In this document: in pieces, positions 48,042 to 57,280 of the stretch
Position numbering within the stretch: the stretch's first letter is position 1
How the letters are laid out: each line of letters opens with the position of its first letter
Assembly: GCA_965201045.1 (NCBI GenBank)
Contig: OZ241746.1
Location: forward strand, 806,001 to 870,000
Direction: 5' to 3'
DNA length: 64,000 bases
Source: JAPORK01 sp026710285
GTDB lineage: Bacteria; Pseudomonadota; Gammaproteobacteria; Pseudomonadales; Endozoicomonadaceae
The notes under the pieces: generated by a model
Told to the model about the DNA's origin: nothing
Databases searched by the model: none
The model's input: only the letters and a program-made list of their open reading frames with translations
Translations under genes and position numbers: made by a program

Positions 48042-49301
48042 TTACTGGCTGTACATTTTATTTTCTTTAATCCAGATAAGAGAAAAAATAGCAACACACA
48101 CAATAATATAAAGTGGTAGCAATGCAACCTGAAAATTTTCCATCGTTAGCTGTACTGCATGCTGAGAATGAAGATCTAAAATCTTGCCTATTAGTGGCTG
48201 AAATAAAGGTGCTGCCAACAGGCTGGCTGCGTTTAAAATAGCATTAGCCAAATAAAGCAAGGCTGGAGGTATATCACGCCTTATTGCAGAAAAAGGTAAC
48301 ATATAAGCACTTGCGCTCACTCCCAGTATGAACAAAATACCACCAGCCACCTTAAAACTGACTGGATAATAAAAAAGCACTGTCAGACAAAGCAGAGTAA
48401 TCAATGCACACCAAAACATTATAAGGCGCAACCTGTTTATGTAGCTTGCAATTGCACCTGTCAGTGGTGCACCAATGGCTAAACCAATAAAGACAAACGA
48501 AATAGCTTGTGTTGCTTCCAGAGAATGTTCAGGATAGGCTGCACGCATGAAAGGTATACCCCATAAAGAAGCAAACACATTGACCACCGAAAACAATCCC
48601 AATATAAATACACAGTTTGATACAAATGAAACATTTTTTATAAGTCGAAAAAAAGGATTTTTCGCTTGCCAGCCACCGCTTTCTTCTGTCTTTTCTTCAG
48701 GCATATCATCTTTTTCTGCTTCATATCCTTCTGGTGCATTTGTGACAATCAGGACATTCATTATCAAAACAACAACGCAAATACCTGCAATTAATAGCAG
48801 AACGGTTTTCCATCCATGTGTGTTGACAACTTTACTCATAAAAACAGGTCCTGAAGCAGCAATAACCATGTTAACAGCCTCCCAAACCCCTGCAATAAAG
48901 GCAAAGGAGCGCGCCGAAAACCAGCGACTGATTAGTAGCATTACGCACACAACACCCGGTGCTGCAGCAACTCCCATGAGCATACGTATAATCACTGCAC
49001 TGGTATAAGTAGATACCACTGTAAATAAAAGGCAAAGTACAGCTAAAGATCCTGATGCTATCACCAGGCAAAACTTTTCCCCATAGAAACTGGCTATTTT
49101 TCCGGCTGGTGCCTGCAATATAATATACAGATAGATCATAGAACTGGATAATACACCAACTTGCGTCAAACTAATATTAAATGCATCACTCAAAGGTTTA
49201 ACCATAATACCCGGCAAACCCTGCAATAAAAATTGCAACCCCACAAGTAAACCTGCTGTTAAGCAAACAGCAGTTGCCCTAAAGCAAGACACTTTAGACA
49301 T
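48042..49301 (-). CDS. Major facilitator superfamily transporter
   Basis: About 419 residues from the Met preceded by GAGAG; a TTG and an ATG slightly upstream are alternatives. Twelve hydrophobic segments are arranged as two sets of six around a charged cytoplasmic loop (EAEKDDMPEEKTEE). GKIASFYGEK after the second helix is the usual MFS loop. The N-terminal half (LQFLLQGLPGIMVKPLSD) resembles the MFS type common in intracellular gammaproteobacteria such as Legionella and Coxiella, where related proteins carry amino acids or nucleosides. The substrate cannot be read from the sequence. It stands alone between two repeat elements. Confidence 0.85.
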   Translation of the reverse strand: MSKVSCFRATAVCLTAGLLVGLQFLLQGLPGIMVKPLSDAFNISLTQVGVLSSSMIYLYIILQAPAGKIASFYGEKFCLVIASGSLAVLCLLFTVVSTYTSAVIIRMLMGVAAAPGVVCVMLLISRWFSARSFAFIAGVWEAVNMVIAASGPVFMSKVVNTHGWKTVLLLIAGICVVVLIMNVLIVTNAPEGYEAEKDDMPEEKTEESGGWQAKNPFFRLIKNVSFVSNCVFILGLFSVVNVFASLWGIPFMRAAYPEHSLEATQAISFVFIGLAIGAPLTGAIASYINRLRLIMFWCALITLLCLTVLFYYPVSFKVAGGILFILGVSASAYMLPFSAIRRDIPPALLYLANAILNAASLLAAPLFQPLIGKILDLHSQHAVQLTMENFQVALLPLYIIVCVAIFSLIWIKENKMYSQ

Positions 49302-50134
49302 GCTCATATCTCTCAAAAAATAATCTGTAAAATCTTAAATTAAAAAGATAAGTTAATTAACAAAGGCATAATTAACTCTTGTATATTTATTTGTTTAAAC
49401 TCAATATAATTATAAGTTAATGTGCAGCTACCACGCTCAAATAGCTCAGATAGTTTTATATAAAATGCCTCTGCTCCTAACATTATTGCGACGAACAAAA
49501 ACTATTATTGCTGGTTTAGTTATATAGAGAATCAAATTATGTTTATTATTACCTGACGCATCTGCATTTTTCACTGCTCCGTATTTATATAATGAATGAA
49601 TATCATATTGCAAGCTATTTTTTTTAAAAAAAATAAAAAAATTTATATCTCTTATTCAAACCGGTCTTCTATATAGTATTGATTGAGAATATTAATCAGC
49701 TTTTATTGATTTTTTTATACAAATTTTGAATGATTATGCTGACGAAAGTCATTTCTTATTGAGCAAAATTGATCAGGTATGCAGCAAAACATCCTCCTTC
49801 AGGGTCTGTCTCTTAACCACATTTTTTTAAGCTCCGATTTTCACAGGTTTATTTTCTGCTGAATATACCAATCTTTACTGAATGCACTGTGGGCTGAACC
49901 TGTCGAAGCCCATGGCTTTATGAAAAAGCTGGTATATTCAACCAGGGTAACAATAAGCGTCTAAAATGTGATTAAGAGACAGCTTCAGGGCGGGGATATA
50001 AGGCAGTTTTTTTAATTTCTATTGACATTTTTGCTGGAAAAAATTAAAATCCAGCGACTACATAGCGTATACAATTGCATAAGATATTTGTCCTGATTAC
50101 TTTGAGCGTCAGGTTATAACTGAGAGAATCTGCT
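49302..50134. other. Intergenic region between the MFS gene and waaC
   Basis: About 830 bp between divergent genes. It is AT-rich and contains a copy of the palindromic repeat at about 49784-50005. The last 130 bp must hold the waa promoter; GAGAGAATCTGCT precedes the waaC ATG. No small gene or RNA was recognised. Confidence 0.6.
49784..50005. repeat. CTGTCTCTT palindromic repeat, copy 2
   Basis: The left end is CCTTCAGGGTCTGTCTCTTAA and the right end is its inverse ending AAGAGACAGCTTCAGGG. The central part holds GTGGGCTGAACCTGTCGAAGCC but lacks the pairing arm found in copies 1 and 3, so this is a shorter variant of about 220 bp. Confidence 0.8.
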
Positions 50135-51160
50135 ATGAAAGTGCTGATTATTAAAACCAGCTCCCTCGGAGATATTTTGCACACACTGCCGGCCTTAACA
50201 GATGCAGCTGCTGCTATCAATGGTATTCGCTTTGACTGGATAGCAGAAGAAGGATTCCAGGAAATTCCCACATGGCATCCTGCTGTTAATAAAGTAATTC
50301 CAGTTGGGTTAAGACGGTGGCGGAAAAATATTTTAAAGACCATCTGGTCGGGTGAATGGAGCGTATTTAAACATCAGCTAAGATCAGAAAAATATCATTG
50401 TGTTATTGATGCACAGGGATTAATCAAAAGCGCTTTACTGACACGTTATGTTACAGCGCCCGTACATGGATTTGACAAAAAATCAATTCGCGAGCCAGTT
50501 GCATCTTATGCTTATTCACATCGACATAATGTATCCAAAAAACAACATGCGATAGAGAGAACACGTCAGCTTTTTGCGGCTTCACTCAAATACTCTGCCC
50601 CCCTTTCACCAGGACAGTTTAACTTACCCTCTGACAGATTTTCTCATCTCGTTTTACCAAATGTGGTTACCAAAAACAGTACAAAACCTGCCTTGATTTT
50701 TTTGCATGGCACCACCAGAAAGGAAAAACACTGGTCTGTGGCTAACTGGTGTAAACTTGTAACCATTGCTGAACAGAACGGATTTGTTATTTATCTTCCA
50801 TGGGGCAATGAACAGGAGCAGCAGCGTGCCGAATTAATTGCAGCTTCCGGTCAGAATACTTTTGTATTACCGAGGCTAAATCTTGAACATCTTGCAGCGG
50901 CTTTACTGCAGGCACAGGCAGTGGTTGCTGTGGATAGCGGACCCGGACACTTAACCGCAGCACTTAATATTCCGGCTATTTCTTTATACGGACCTACGTG
51001 CCCAAAACTAATTGGAACTTATGGTACCAATCAGATTCATCTGACCTGCAAAGACTATAGTGCAGATGCAAACAAACATGAAACAGATCTTACCAAAACT
51101 ACACTTTTAACGCCTGAGCGAGTATGGTCAGAATTAAATAAGCATTGCTTACAACCATAA
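50135..51160 (+). CDS. waaC: LPS heptosyltransferase I
   Basis: A 341-residue glycosyltransferase (family 9) that adds the first heptose to Kdo of the lipopolysaccharide inner core, at the cytoplasmic face of the inner membrane. Evidence: the N-terminal VLIIKTSSLGDILHTLPAL, DWIAEEGFQEIP, LIFLHGTTRKEKHW, and VAVDSGPGHLTAAL with Asp267, all typical of WaaC. The length is normal. It is the first gene of waaC-waaG-waaP, the order seen in Pseudomonas. The start has GAGAGA upstream. Confidence 0.93.
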   Translation: MKVLIIKTSSLGDILHTLPALTDAAAAINGIRFDWIAEEGFQEIPTWHPAVNKVIPVGLRRWRKNILKTIWSGEWSVFKHQLRSEKYHCVIDAQGLIKSALLTRYVTAPVHGFDKKSIREPVASYAYSHRHNVSKKQHAIERTRQLFAASLKYSAPLSPGQFNLPSDRFSHLVLPNVVTKNSTKPALIFLHGTTRKEKHWSVANWCKLVTIAEQNGFVIYLPWGNEQEQQRAELIAASGQNTFVLPRLNLEHLAAALLQAQAVVAVDSGPGHLTAALNIPAISLYGPTCPKLIGTYGTNQIHLTCKDYSADANKHETDLTKTTLLTPERVWSELNKHCLQP

Positions 51161-51180
51161 TACTAAAGAGCCTTTAAAGC

Positions 51181-52338
51181 ATGAAGAACAGCATAAACTT
51201 AGCTTTTGTTTTGTATAAGTACTTCCCTTTTGGGGGATTACAGCGGGATTTCTTACGTATTGCACAGCATTGCTATCAAAAAGGGTACAATATATCTGTT
51301 TATACCATGGTATGGGAAGGAGAACAGCCTGATCATTTTAATCTGAACATTTATCGTCCAAAGGCATTTTCTGCCTGCACACGGAACAAAAAATTTCATC
51401 ACTGGGTAAACAGACAACTGCAGCAATCTCCCGCCGATCTGGTTATTGGCTTCAACAAAATGCCAGGACTGGATATTTACTATGCAGCGGACTCTTGCTA
51501 TGAAGACAAAGCCAGGAAATTGCGTCCTTTCTTTTATCGTTGGGGCAGACGTTACAGGCACTTTGCAGCTTGTGAGCACAGCGTTTTTGCCGCCGGGGCT
51601 GCAACAGAAATATTATCGCTGTCCAAAAAACAAAAAGCGCTGTTTTACCAATATTATGGTACTGAAGAAGAGCGAATACATCTGTTACCTCCAGGTATTG
51701 CAAAAGATCGTAAACGTACCTGTGATGCAGATAATATACGTCGCCATTTCAGAAAGAAGCATCACATCCTCCCCGATGAAAAATTACTGCTTCTATTAGG
51801 TTCCGGTTTTATTACTAAAGGGTTGGATCGTGCATTGCTGGCTTTGAGTGCTTTGCCTATAATACTGCGCAGTCAGGTTAAATTTTTTATTGTAGGCAAA
51901 GATAAAACACACAAATTCAAACAACAGGCACATAAATTAAAAATTGACAAACAAGTCTTTTTTTATCCCGGAATGGAAGATGTTCCGGCTTTGTTACAAG
52001 GTGCAGATGCGCTGATACATCCTGCATATAATGAAAACACGGGTACTGTATTATTAGAATCACTGGTTGCAGGTTTGCCGGTTTTGTGTACCGATGTATG
52101 TGGTTATGCACATTATATTGCAGAAGCTGATGTCGGGTTAATCACACCTTCACCATTTAAACAGTCAATTTTAAACCAACAGTTACAGGAAATTTTAACC
52201 AGTGAAAAGAGGCGGCAATGGAAAAATAATGCTATTGCGTTTTCTGAAAAAACTGATATTTATAGTATGCCAGAGCGGGCTGCTGCAATTATAGAAAATA
52301 TTCTCAATAAAAAGCTCAGACCGGAGACTGTATGCTAA
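51181..52338 (+). CDS. waaG: LPS core glucosyltransferase WaaG
   Basis: A 385-residue GT-B retaining glycosyltransferase (family 4), expected to add the first outer-core sugar to heptose II. Evidence: the N-terminal FVLYKYFPFGGLQRDFLRIA typical of WaaG, ADSCYEDKARKL, ELLLLLGSGF-like LLLLGSGFITKGLDRAL, and the nucleotide-sugar-binding EX7E motif (Glu285 and Glu293 in NENTGTVLLES) followed by AGLPVLCTDVCGYAHYI. It begins 20 bp after waaC and is clearly in the same operon. The length is slightly above the usual 370. Confidence 0.93.
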   Translation: MKNSINLAFVLYKYFPFGGLQRDFLRIAQHCYQKGYNISVYTMVWEGEQPDHFNLNIYRPKAFSACTRNKKFHHWVNRQLQQSPADLVIGFNKMPGLDIYYAADSCYEDKARKLRPFFYRWGRRYRHFAACEHSVFAAGAATEILSLSKKQKALFYQYYGTEEERIHLLPPGIAKDRKRTCDADNIRRHFRKKHHILPDEKLLLLLGSGFITKGLDRALLALSALPIILRSQVKFFIVGKDKTHKFKQQAHKLKIDKQVFFYPGMEDVPALLQGADALIHPAYNENTGTVLLESLVAGLPVLCTDVCGYAHYIAEADVGLITPSPFKQSILNQQLQEILTSEKRRQWKNNAIAFSEKTDIYSMPERAAAIIENILNKKLRPETVC

Positions 52339-52366
52339 TCCCTACATGGAGTTTTAAACTGTAGCA

Positions 52367-53203
52367 ATGTATATAGATACTAAAGATTACATGCTTTATT
52401 TGACTGAACCCTTCATTCAGTTATGGAAAGATAAAAACCCATTCAGGGTTATTGAACACATCGACGGTGAAATTTTTCGGGCACTGGAAGCAAGAAAGAC
52501 AGTACGTTTTTATCTTCTGGGTAAAGGTTATTTTTTAAAAATTCACTACGGGGTTGGATGGCTAGCAATATTCGGTGATTTACTGCGCTTAAGAAAACCA
52601 GTTTTAGGGGCTGAAGATGAATATAAAGCTATCCGCAAACTGGAGCAACTTAGCATTGCCACTTTATCAGTGGCTGCTTATGGAAAAGAACATGGCAATC
52701 CTGCAAGACAACAATCATTTATCATTACGCATGAGTTAACTCAAACCATCAGCCTGGAAGATTTTTGTATGGACTGGGCTGTTACACCAGCTCCATTTAA
52801 ATTAAAAAAAGAGCTGATTACTCAGGTTGCAGGTATTAGCCGTAAACTTCACTGCAATGGAGTTAACCACAGAGACTTTTATCTTTGCCACTTTTTACTA
52901 CATATTCCGAAAGGAAAGGATAATGTAAAAGCAGAATCAATAAAACTCTGGCTGATTGACTTACATCGCTGCCAAATAAGAACGGCAACACCCAGGCGCT
53001 GGATTATCAAAGATATAGCAGCACTATGGTTTTCAGCTTTAAATATAGGACTTACAAAGCGGGATCTTTATCGTTTTATCCGGGTCTATACACAAATGCC
53101 TTTAAGAGAAGCTTTTACCCAATATCACTGGCTGTGGCAACCACTACGGAAAAAGAAATTAAAAATATATGCCAGAAAACTAAAAAAGGGCGATGCTATC
53201 TAG
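52367..53203 (+). CDS. waaP: LPS core heptose I kinase
   Basis: A 278-residue kinase of the WaaP/RfaP family that phosphorylates heptose I of the inner core, important for outer-membrane integrity. The kinase signature is visible: Lys59 (YFLKIHYG), catalytic Asp170 (GVNHRDFYLCHFLL) and the metal-binding DLHR at Asp199 (WLIDLHRC). It lies 28 bp after waaG, completing the Pseudomonas-like waaCGP order. TGGAG lies upstream of the start. Confidence 0.92.
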   Translation: MYIDTKDYMLYLTEPFIQLWKDKNPFRVIEHIDGEIFRALEARKTVRFYLLGKGYFLKIHYGVGWLAIFGDLLRLRKPVLGAEDEYKAIRKLEQLSIATLSVAAYGKEHGNPARQQSFIITHELTQTISLEDFCMDWAVTPAPFKLKKELITQVAGISRKLHCNGVNHRDFYLCHFLLHIPKGKDNVKAESIKLWLIDLHRCQIRTATPRRWIIKDIAALWFSALNIGLTKRDLYRFIRVYTQMPLREAFTQYHWLWQPLRKKKLKIYARKLKKGDAI

Positions 53204-53660
53204 CCAGTCGCAAAATTACCTCATTAACAAAATAATACAAATGCGAGGTGAAAAAGAAGCTTTTGGTAATATTTACTGGTATCAAATTGTCAGTTAATTT
53301 ATCAATCTGAAACATTCAAATTAGATGAGTATAAGCTGTATCATGTTGTCGGAGCAAAATTTAAAAAACTGTCAATAAGTTTTGTAGATGCAGATATTTT
53401 TGTTATACTCGGCATTTAACTGTTAAACAATGTTTATTTCAACCATAAATTCACTTCACAATAAATTATAAAAATGTGAACAATCTTTTCTGCCTGGAAT
53501 GGTACCCGGCGTAAAAAAAAGGTCTGTGCATTGTTGCATGTTATAACTGAACACAGAAAATTAATTTTAGATCAAATGGATCAATAAAGCGTATACAAAA
53601 CAATTAACTTTTCTAATTATTATTGTTTATAGCAAAATCCAAAACAATTGAAAGCAAAAA
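53204..53660. other. Intergenic region upstream of the Shango-like operon
   Basis: About 460 bp between waaP and sngA. It contains a plausible promoter (separate entry) and otherwise AT-rich DNA. No convincing terminator follows waaP. Confidence 0.55.
53382..53409 (+). promoter_or_regulatory. Candidate sigma-70 promoter for the Shango-like operon
   Basis: TTGTAG (53382-53387) and TATACT (53404-53409) are separated by 16 bp, with TG one base before the -10 hexamer (extended -10). A transcript from here would have a leader of about 245 nt before the ATG at 53661. The assignment is by eye only. Confidence 0.35.
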
Positions 53661-55960
53661 ATGCCAGTATCTAAACCGAGGATAAAACGTCGAAAAACAA
53701 AAAAAGCAAAAAAGGCTAAAATACAGCACGAAGCGGAGATAAAAAAACAAAAAAACCTTGAGCTATCTGACGATGAATTAAAATCTTTTCTACTTGGTCC
53801 ACTAGAAGAAGAGGCTTATGATAGTGCTGCTCTGTTGAAGCAGACAGCCATTAAACAATTTGCTGCTGAATATGCAGAAAAACTGTGGGTAAAACCCAAT
53901 CAATCAGTAACAATACATGGGCGTAAGCTTAAGCAAGGTTTTATCTATGTGGGTGAAGACATACGTGGTCTGGATGATGATGATTATATAGAACCTGCTC
54001 TCATTAATCCATCATTACCGGCGGCTAAAACCAGGTTAACGACCCAGTCAAAAAAAACTCACTCTCTGACTATCAATATAGCTATTTTTCTCAATTCCTC
54101 CATATTGTTTATAATTATACAGCTCTTTGTGAAATAACCCGGGGAGAATATTTAGACTGGTTAGCCTCCGGACGCTGTGATCCTGACATATCACTGAGTT
54201 ACATCCTTCTGTACTTTTCTGGCATAGAACGACGTATAATTTCTGATATGGATTGTAATATTCCAGATAGTGAATTTATAGCCATCCTAAATGAAGTTAT
54301 TCGTCTGAAAAACATTTACGGGCGCTACCCCAGATTTCACGATAGTGTAAATTCTTTCATTCAGTTAATGCTTATAAAACAACCAGAACTGATGACTGAA
54401 AAATATATGTCTTCATTATCTGTTAACAGGTGGTCATTCCAATTCATGCTCGCTCAAACGGTTGCCGAAGGACGGTCTGTGGGAGCTGAACTGGCTTTTT
54501 TCTGGTTGATATTTGATTCTGATGACGATTTTTTAGATCCTATGTCGCATTGCAAACAATTGTTTCATGATCTGTTCTGTCTTCAATATGACAAGCAATT
54601 CCCTACCGGAATGATGATTAAACCCAACAAAGAGAGGTTACAGTTTACTTATCAACCCGTTAACAGATGCATTCATGATATTAGAATTTGCATTAAAGGT
54701 CTGCCAGATCCCAGCGTGCTTGAAAAGCCGCTTGATAAAATTCTAAAGGTTGCAGAGGTTTGCATGCAGGAATTAACCGCATACGATAGCTACTATAATA
54801 AGTACGGATCATCAGAAGATGATTTGGAAGCACTGATACTGCTACCTAATCTGTTAATGAATGATCAGCGATTTGGTTCACCTGTCTTTAGTCAATTCAC
54901 AAAATGGGCAAATGAAGTTATTTCTAAACAACAGGGTCTGACTACAGTCAAAGATTTTTGGAAGCATTTGCAAAAAAAACTCCCCGATATCGTTCACAAA
55001 AAACACCAGATGTTGATGCAACAATTTGCACAAAAATGTGGTTTTGGAATTGCACCGGATGTACTGTTGCACCAGGAAAGAATAAAAAAAGCGGATGAAT
55101 ATGTCGCTTTATTTAAGCTTCCGGATGAATGTGACTCATTTGATCTTACCACAAACACAACACAATGGATAAATCTATCACTTCGACTTGGTGCAATGAT
55201 AGCAACTGCTAATGGTCAGATAAATGAAAAAAGATATATGATTATGAAAAATTTAATTGACCATAGTGATATACTTACATCGGTAGAAAAGAATGCTTCG
55301 CACGCCTATCTGACCTGGCGCTTAAATACTCCAGCCAATATGCTCGGCATGAAAACACAGCTTAATGAAATGGATGCCGATGAAAAGCAACTGATCAGAC
55401 AGTTTATAATTTCAGTTGCTTTAGTGGGCGGAAAAACCAACGTCAGTGAAATCAAACTGGTGGAAAAAGCTTATACAGCACTTGGGTTGGATAAATCACA
55501 GGTACCCGGTGATATGCATGGTTTTTCTTCGACCAAACCGTTTGTGACCAAAAAAACCGCTAAACCTGGTGGTAAACAAAGAAAAAATACCATTAACAGC
55601 GGTTTTGAATTAGATGCAGAAACACTGGCGTTACATAAACAAGAGACGCATGCAGTGCAAAAAGTACTGGGCAATATTTTCACTGAAGATACCACAGAAA
55701 CAGAAGAAATACCAACAGCTGTGGCTGAAGTTATCACCGGCTTAGATGATGCTCATCAGAAACTTTATGAACAACTGATTACTAAAGAAAAATGGGCCCG
55801 TGAAGATGTTATGGCTTTATGCGACAAACTACGCTTAATGCCCGATGGTGCTATTGAAACAATTAATGACTGGTCCTTTGAAAGCGTTGATGCGGCATTG
55901 ATAGATGATGATGGCGACTTCTGTATAGATTTTGAAGTTGCTGAAGAGTTAAGAGGATAA
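53661..55960 (+). CDS. sngA: Shango SngA-like TerB-domain protein, frameshifted at an A8 run
   Basis: Two overlapping frames, 53661-54137 and one ending 55960, make one protein of about 766 residues if a -1 shift occurs at the eight A at 54050-54057. The zero-frame codons there are TCA AAA AAA ACT, a classical slippery heptamer. After the shift the protein reads NSLSDYQYSYFSQFLHIVYN and then GEYLDWLASGRCDP and YILLYFSGIERR, which is the TerB-N domain (from about residue 137). A TerB-like helical domain follows (about 505-610, RLGAMIATANGQINEKRY), then a TerB-C-like end. The N-terminus is Lys-rich. With the next two genes this matches the Shango defence system. The Shine-Dalgarno is weak. The shift may be programmed slippage, mutation or assembly error. 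Confidence 0.8.
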
Positions 55961-55969
55961 GATAATTTT

Positions 55970-57280
55970 ATGACAATTAAGAGAATTAAACCTAAAGAAA
56001 GAGATGCTATTATTCAGTCTCTGAAAGCAGGTGTTACACCTAAGATTGGAATCCAGCATATTCAGGTTGGTCGGGTCAATGAATTAAAAGCATTAATCAC
56101 TGATGTGGAACGTATCGCCAGTGGAGGTTCAGCTTTTAGATTAATTATCGGTGAATATGGATCCGGAAAAACATTCTTTTTAAGCGTAGTCAGAGCCATT
56201 GCACTGGAGCATAAATTGGTCACTGTGCATGCTGATTTATCTCCAAACCGAAGACTTTATTCATCTGGCGGACAAGCGCGTAATCTCTATTCAGAGTTAA
56301 TGCGAAATCTGTCCACCAGGAACAAGCCCGATGGTAATGCACTCACCAGTGTTGTGGAAAAATTTATCACTGAAGTACGTAGAGAAGCAGATACAGTCGG
56401 TAAAAGTGTTAATGCTGTTATTCATGAAAAACTGGCATCGCTGTCAGAGTTGGTGGGCGGTTATGATTTTGCTAAAGTCATCGAAATTTACTGGAACGGG
56501 CATGAGCAAGATAATGAAGAATTGAAATTAAATGCCATAAAATGGTTGCGGGCTGAATATTCCACAAAAACTGAGGCCCATAAAGAACTGGGGGTCAGAA
56601 CAATAATCTCTGATACATCGTTCTATGATGCATTAAAATTAATGAGTCTTTTTGTTCGACAGGCCGGATATCAGGGATTGTTGGTTAACTTAGATGAGAT
56701 GGTTAATCTGTACAAATTAAACAGTACTCAATCAAGAACTGCAAACTACGAACAGATTTTACGCATACTGAATGATAACCTGCAGGGTACGGCTGAATAT
56801 CTGGGCTTTTTATTAGGCGGTACACCCGAATTTCTGCTGGACCCAAGAAAAGGTTTGTATAGCTATGAAGCATTACAATCAAGACTGGCTGATAACAGTT
56901 TTGCCAAGCAATTGGGTGTTATTGATTATTCTTCTCCGGCATTGCATCTTGCAAATCTTACGCCAGAAGAGTTATTTCTTCTGCTGAAAAACTTACGCCA
57001 TGTCTATGCTGGAGGTGATGAAGACAAATACCTGGTGCCGGATAAGTCGCTAAAATCTTTTTTGCACCATTGCAACCAAACGATTGGTGACATGTACTTC
57101 AGAACACCAAGAAACACAATCAAAGCCTTTTTAGACATGTTAACAGTCATAGAACAAAACCCTGCCATTTCATGGGAACAACTCATTACTTCTGTTGAGG
57201 TTGAAAAAGAGCAGTCTGCTGATTTGGTGCTGCAAAATGAAGAGAGCAGAAACGCAGAACTGGCTGACTTTAGATTATAA
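55970..57280 (+). CDS. sngB: Shango SngB-like P-loop ATPase (BrxD/DUF2791 type)
   Basis: A 436-residue AAA-like ATPase. Walker A is GEYGSGKT at 61-68 and Walker B is LLVNLDE at 237-243, followed by MVNLYKL. The N-terminal PKIGIQHIQVGR and the overall layout match BrxD-like DUF2791 ATPases, which in several defence systems accompany an Lhr-like helicase. A region after the core (TPEFLLDPRKGLYSYEAL, RLADNSF) is typical of the family. The gene begins 9 bp after sngA and its stop overlaps the start of sngC by one base, so the three are co-translated. It likely acts on DNA with SngC. Confidence 0.85.
   Translation: MTIKRIKPKERDAIIQSLKAGVTPKIGIQHIQVGRVNELKALITDVERIASGGSAFRLIIGEYGSGKTFFLSVVRAIALEHKLVTVHADLSPNRRLYSSGGQARNLYSELMRNLSTRNKPDGNALTSVVEKFITEVRREADTVGKSVNAVIHEKLASLSELVGGYDFAKVIEIYWNGHEQDNEELKLNAIKWLRAEYSTKTEAHKELGVRTIISDTSFYDALKLMSLFVRQAGYQGLLVNLDEMVNLYKLNSTQSRTANYEQILRILNDNLQGTAEYLGFLLGGTPEFLLDPRKGLYSYEALQSRLADNSFAKQLGVIDYSSPALHLANLTPEELFLLLKNLRHVYAGGDEDKYLVPDKSLKSFLHHCNQTIGDMYFRTPRNTIKAFLDMLTVIEQNPAISWEQLITSVEVEKEQSADLVLQNEESRNAELADFRL

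Noticed and set aside
47763..48127. Open frames on both strands at the repeat next to the MFS gene
   Set aside because: They run through palindromic repeat DNA and overlap the end of the transporter; no support for translation.
54248..55960. sngA second half as an independent gene starting at ATG 54248
   Set aside because: The conserved TerB-N motifs GEYLDWLASGR and YILLYFSGIERR lie upstream of this ATG in the same frame, so the ATG is internal to a frameshifted gene.
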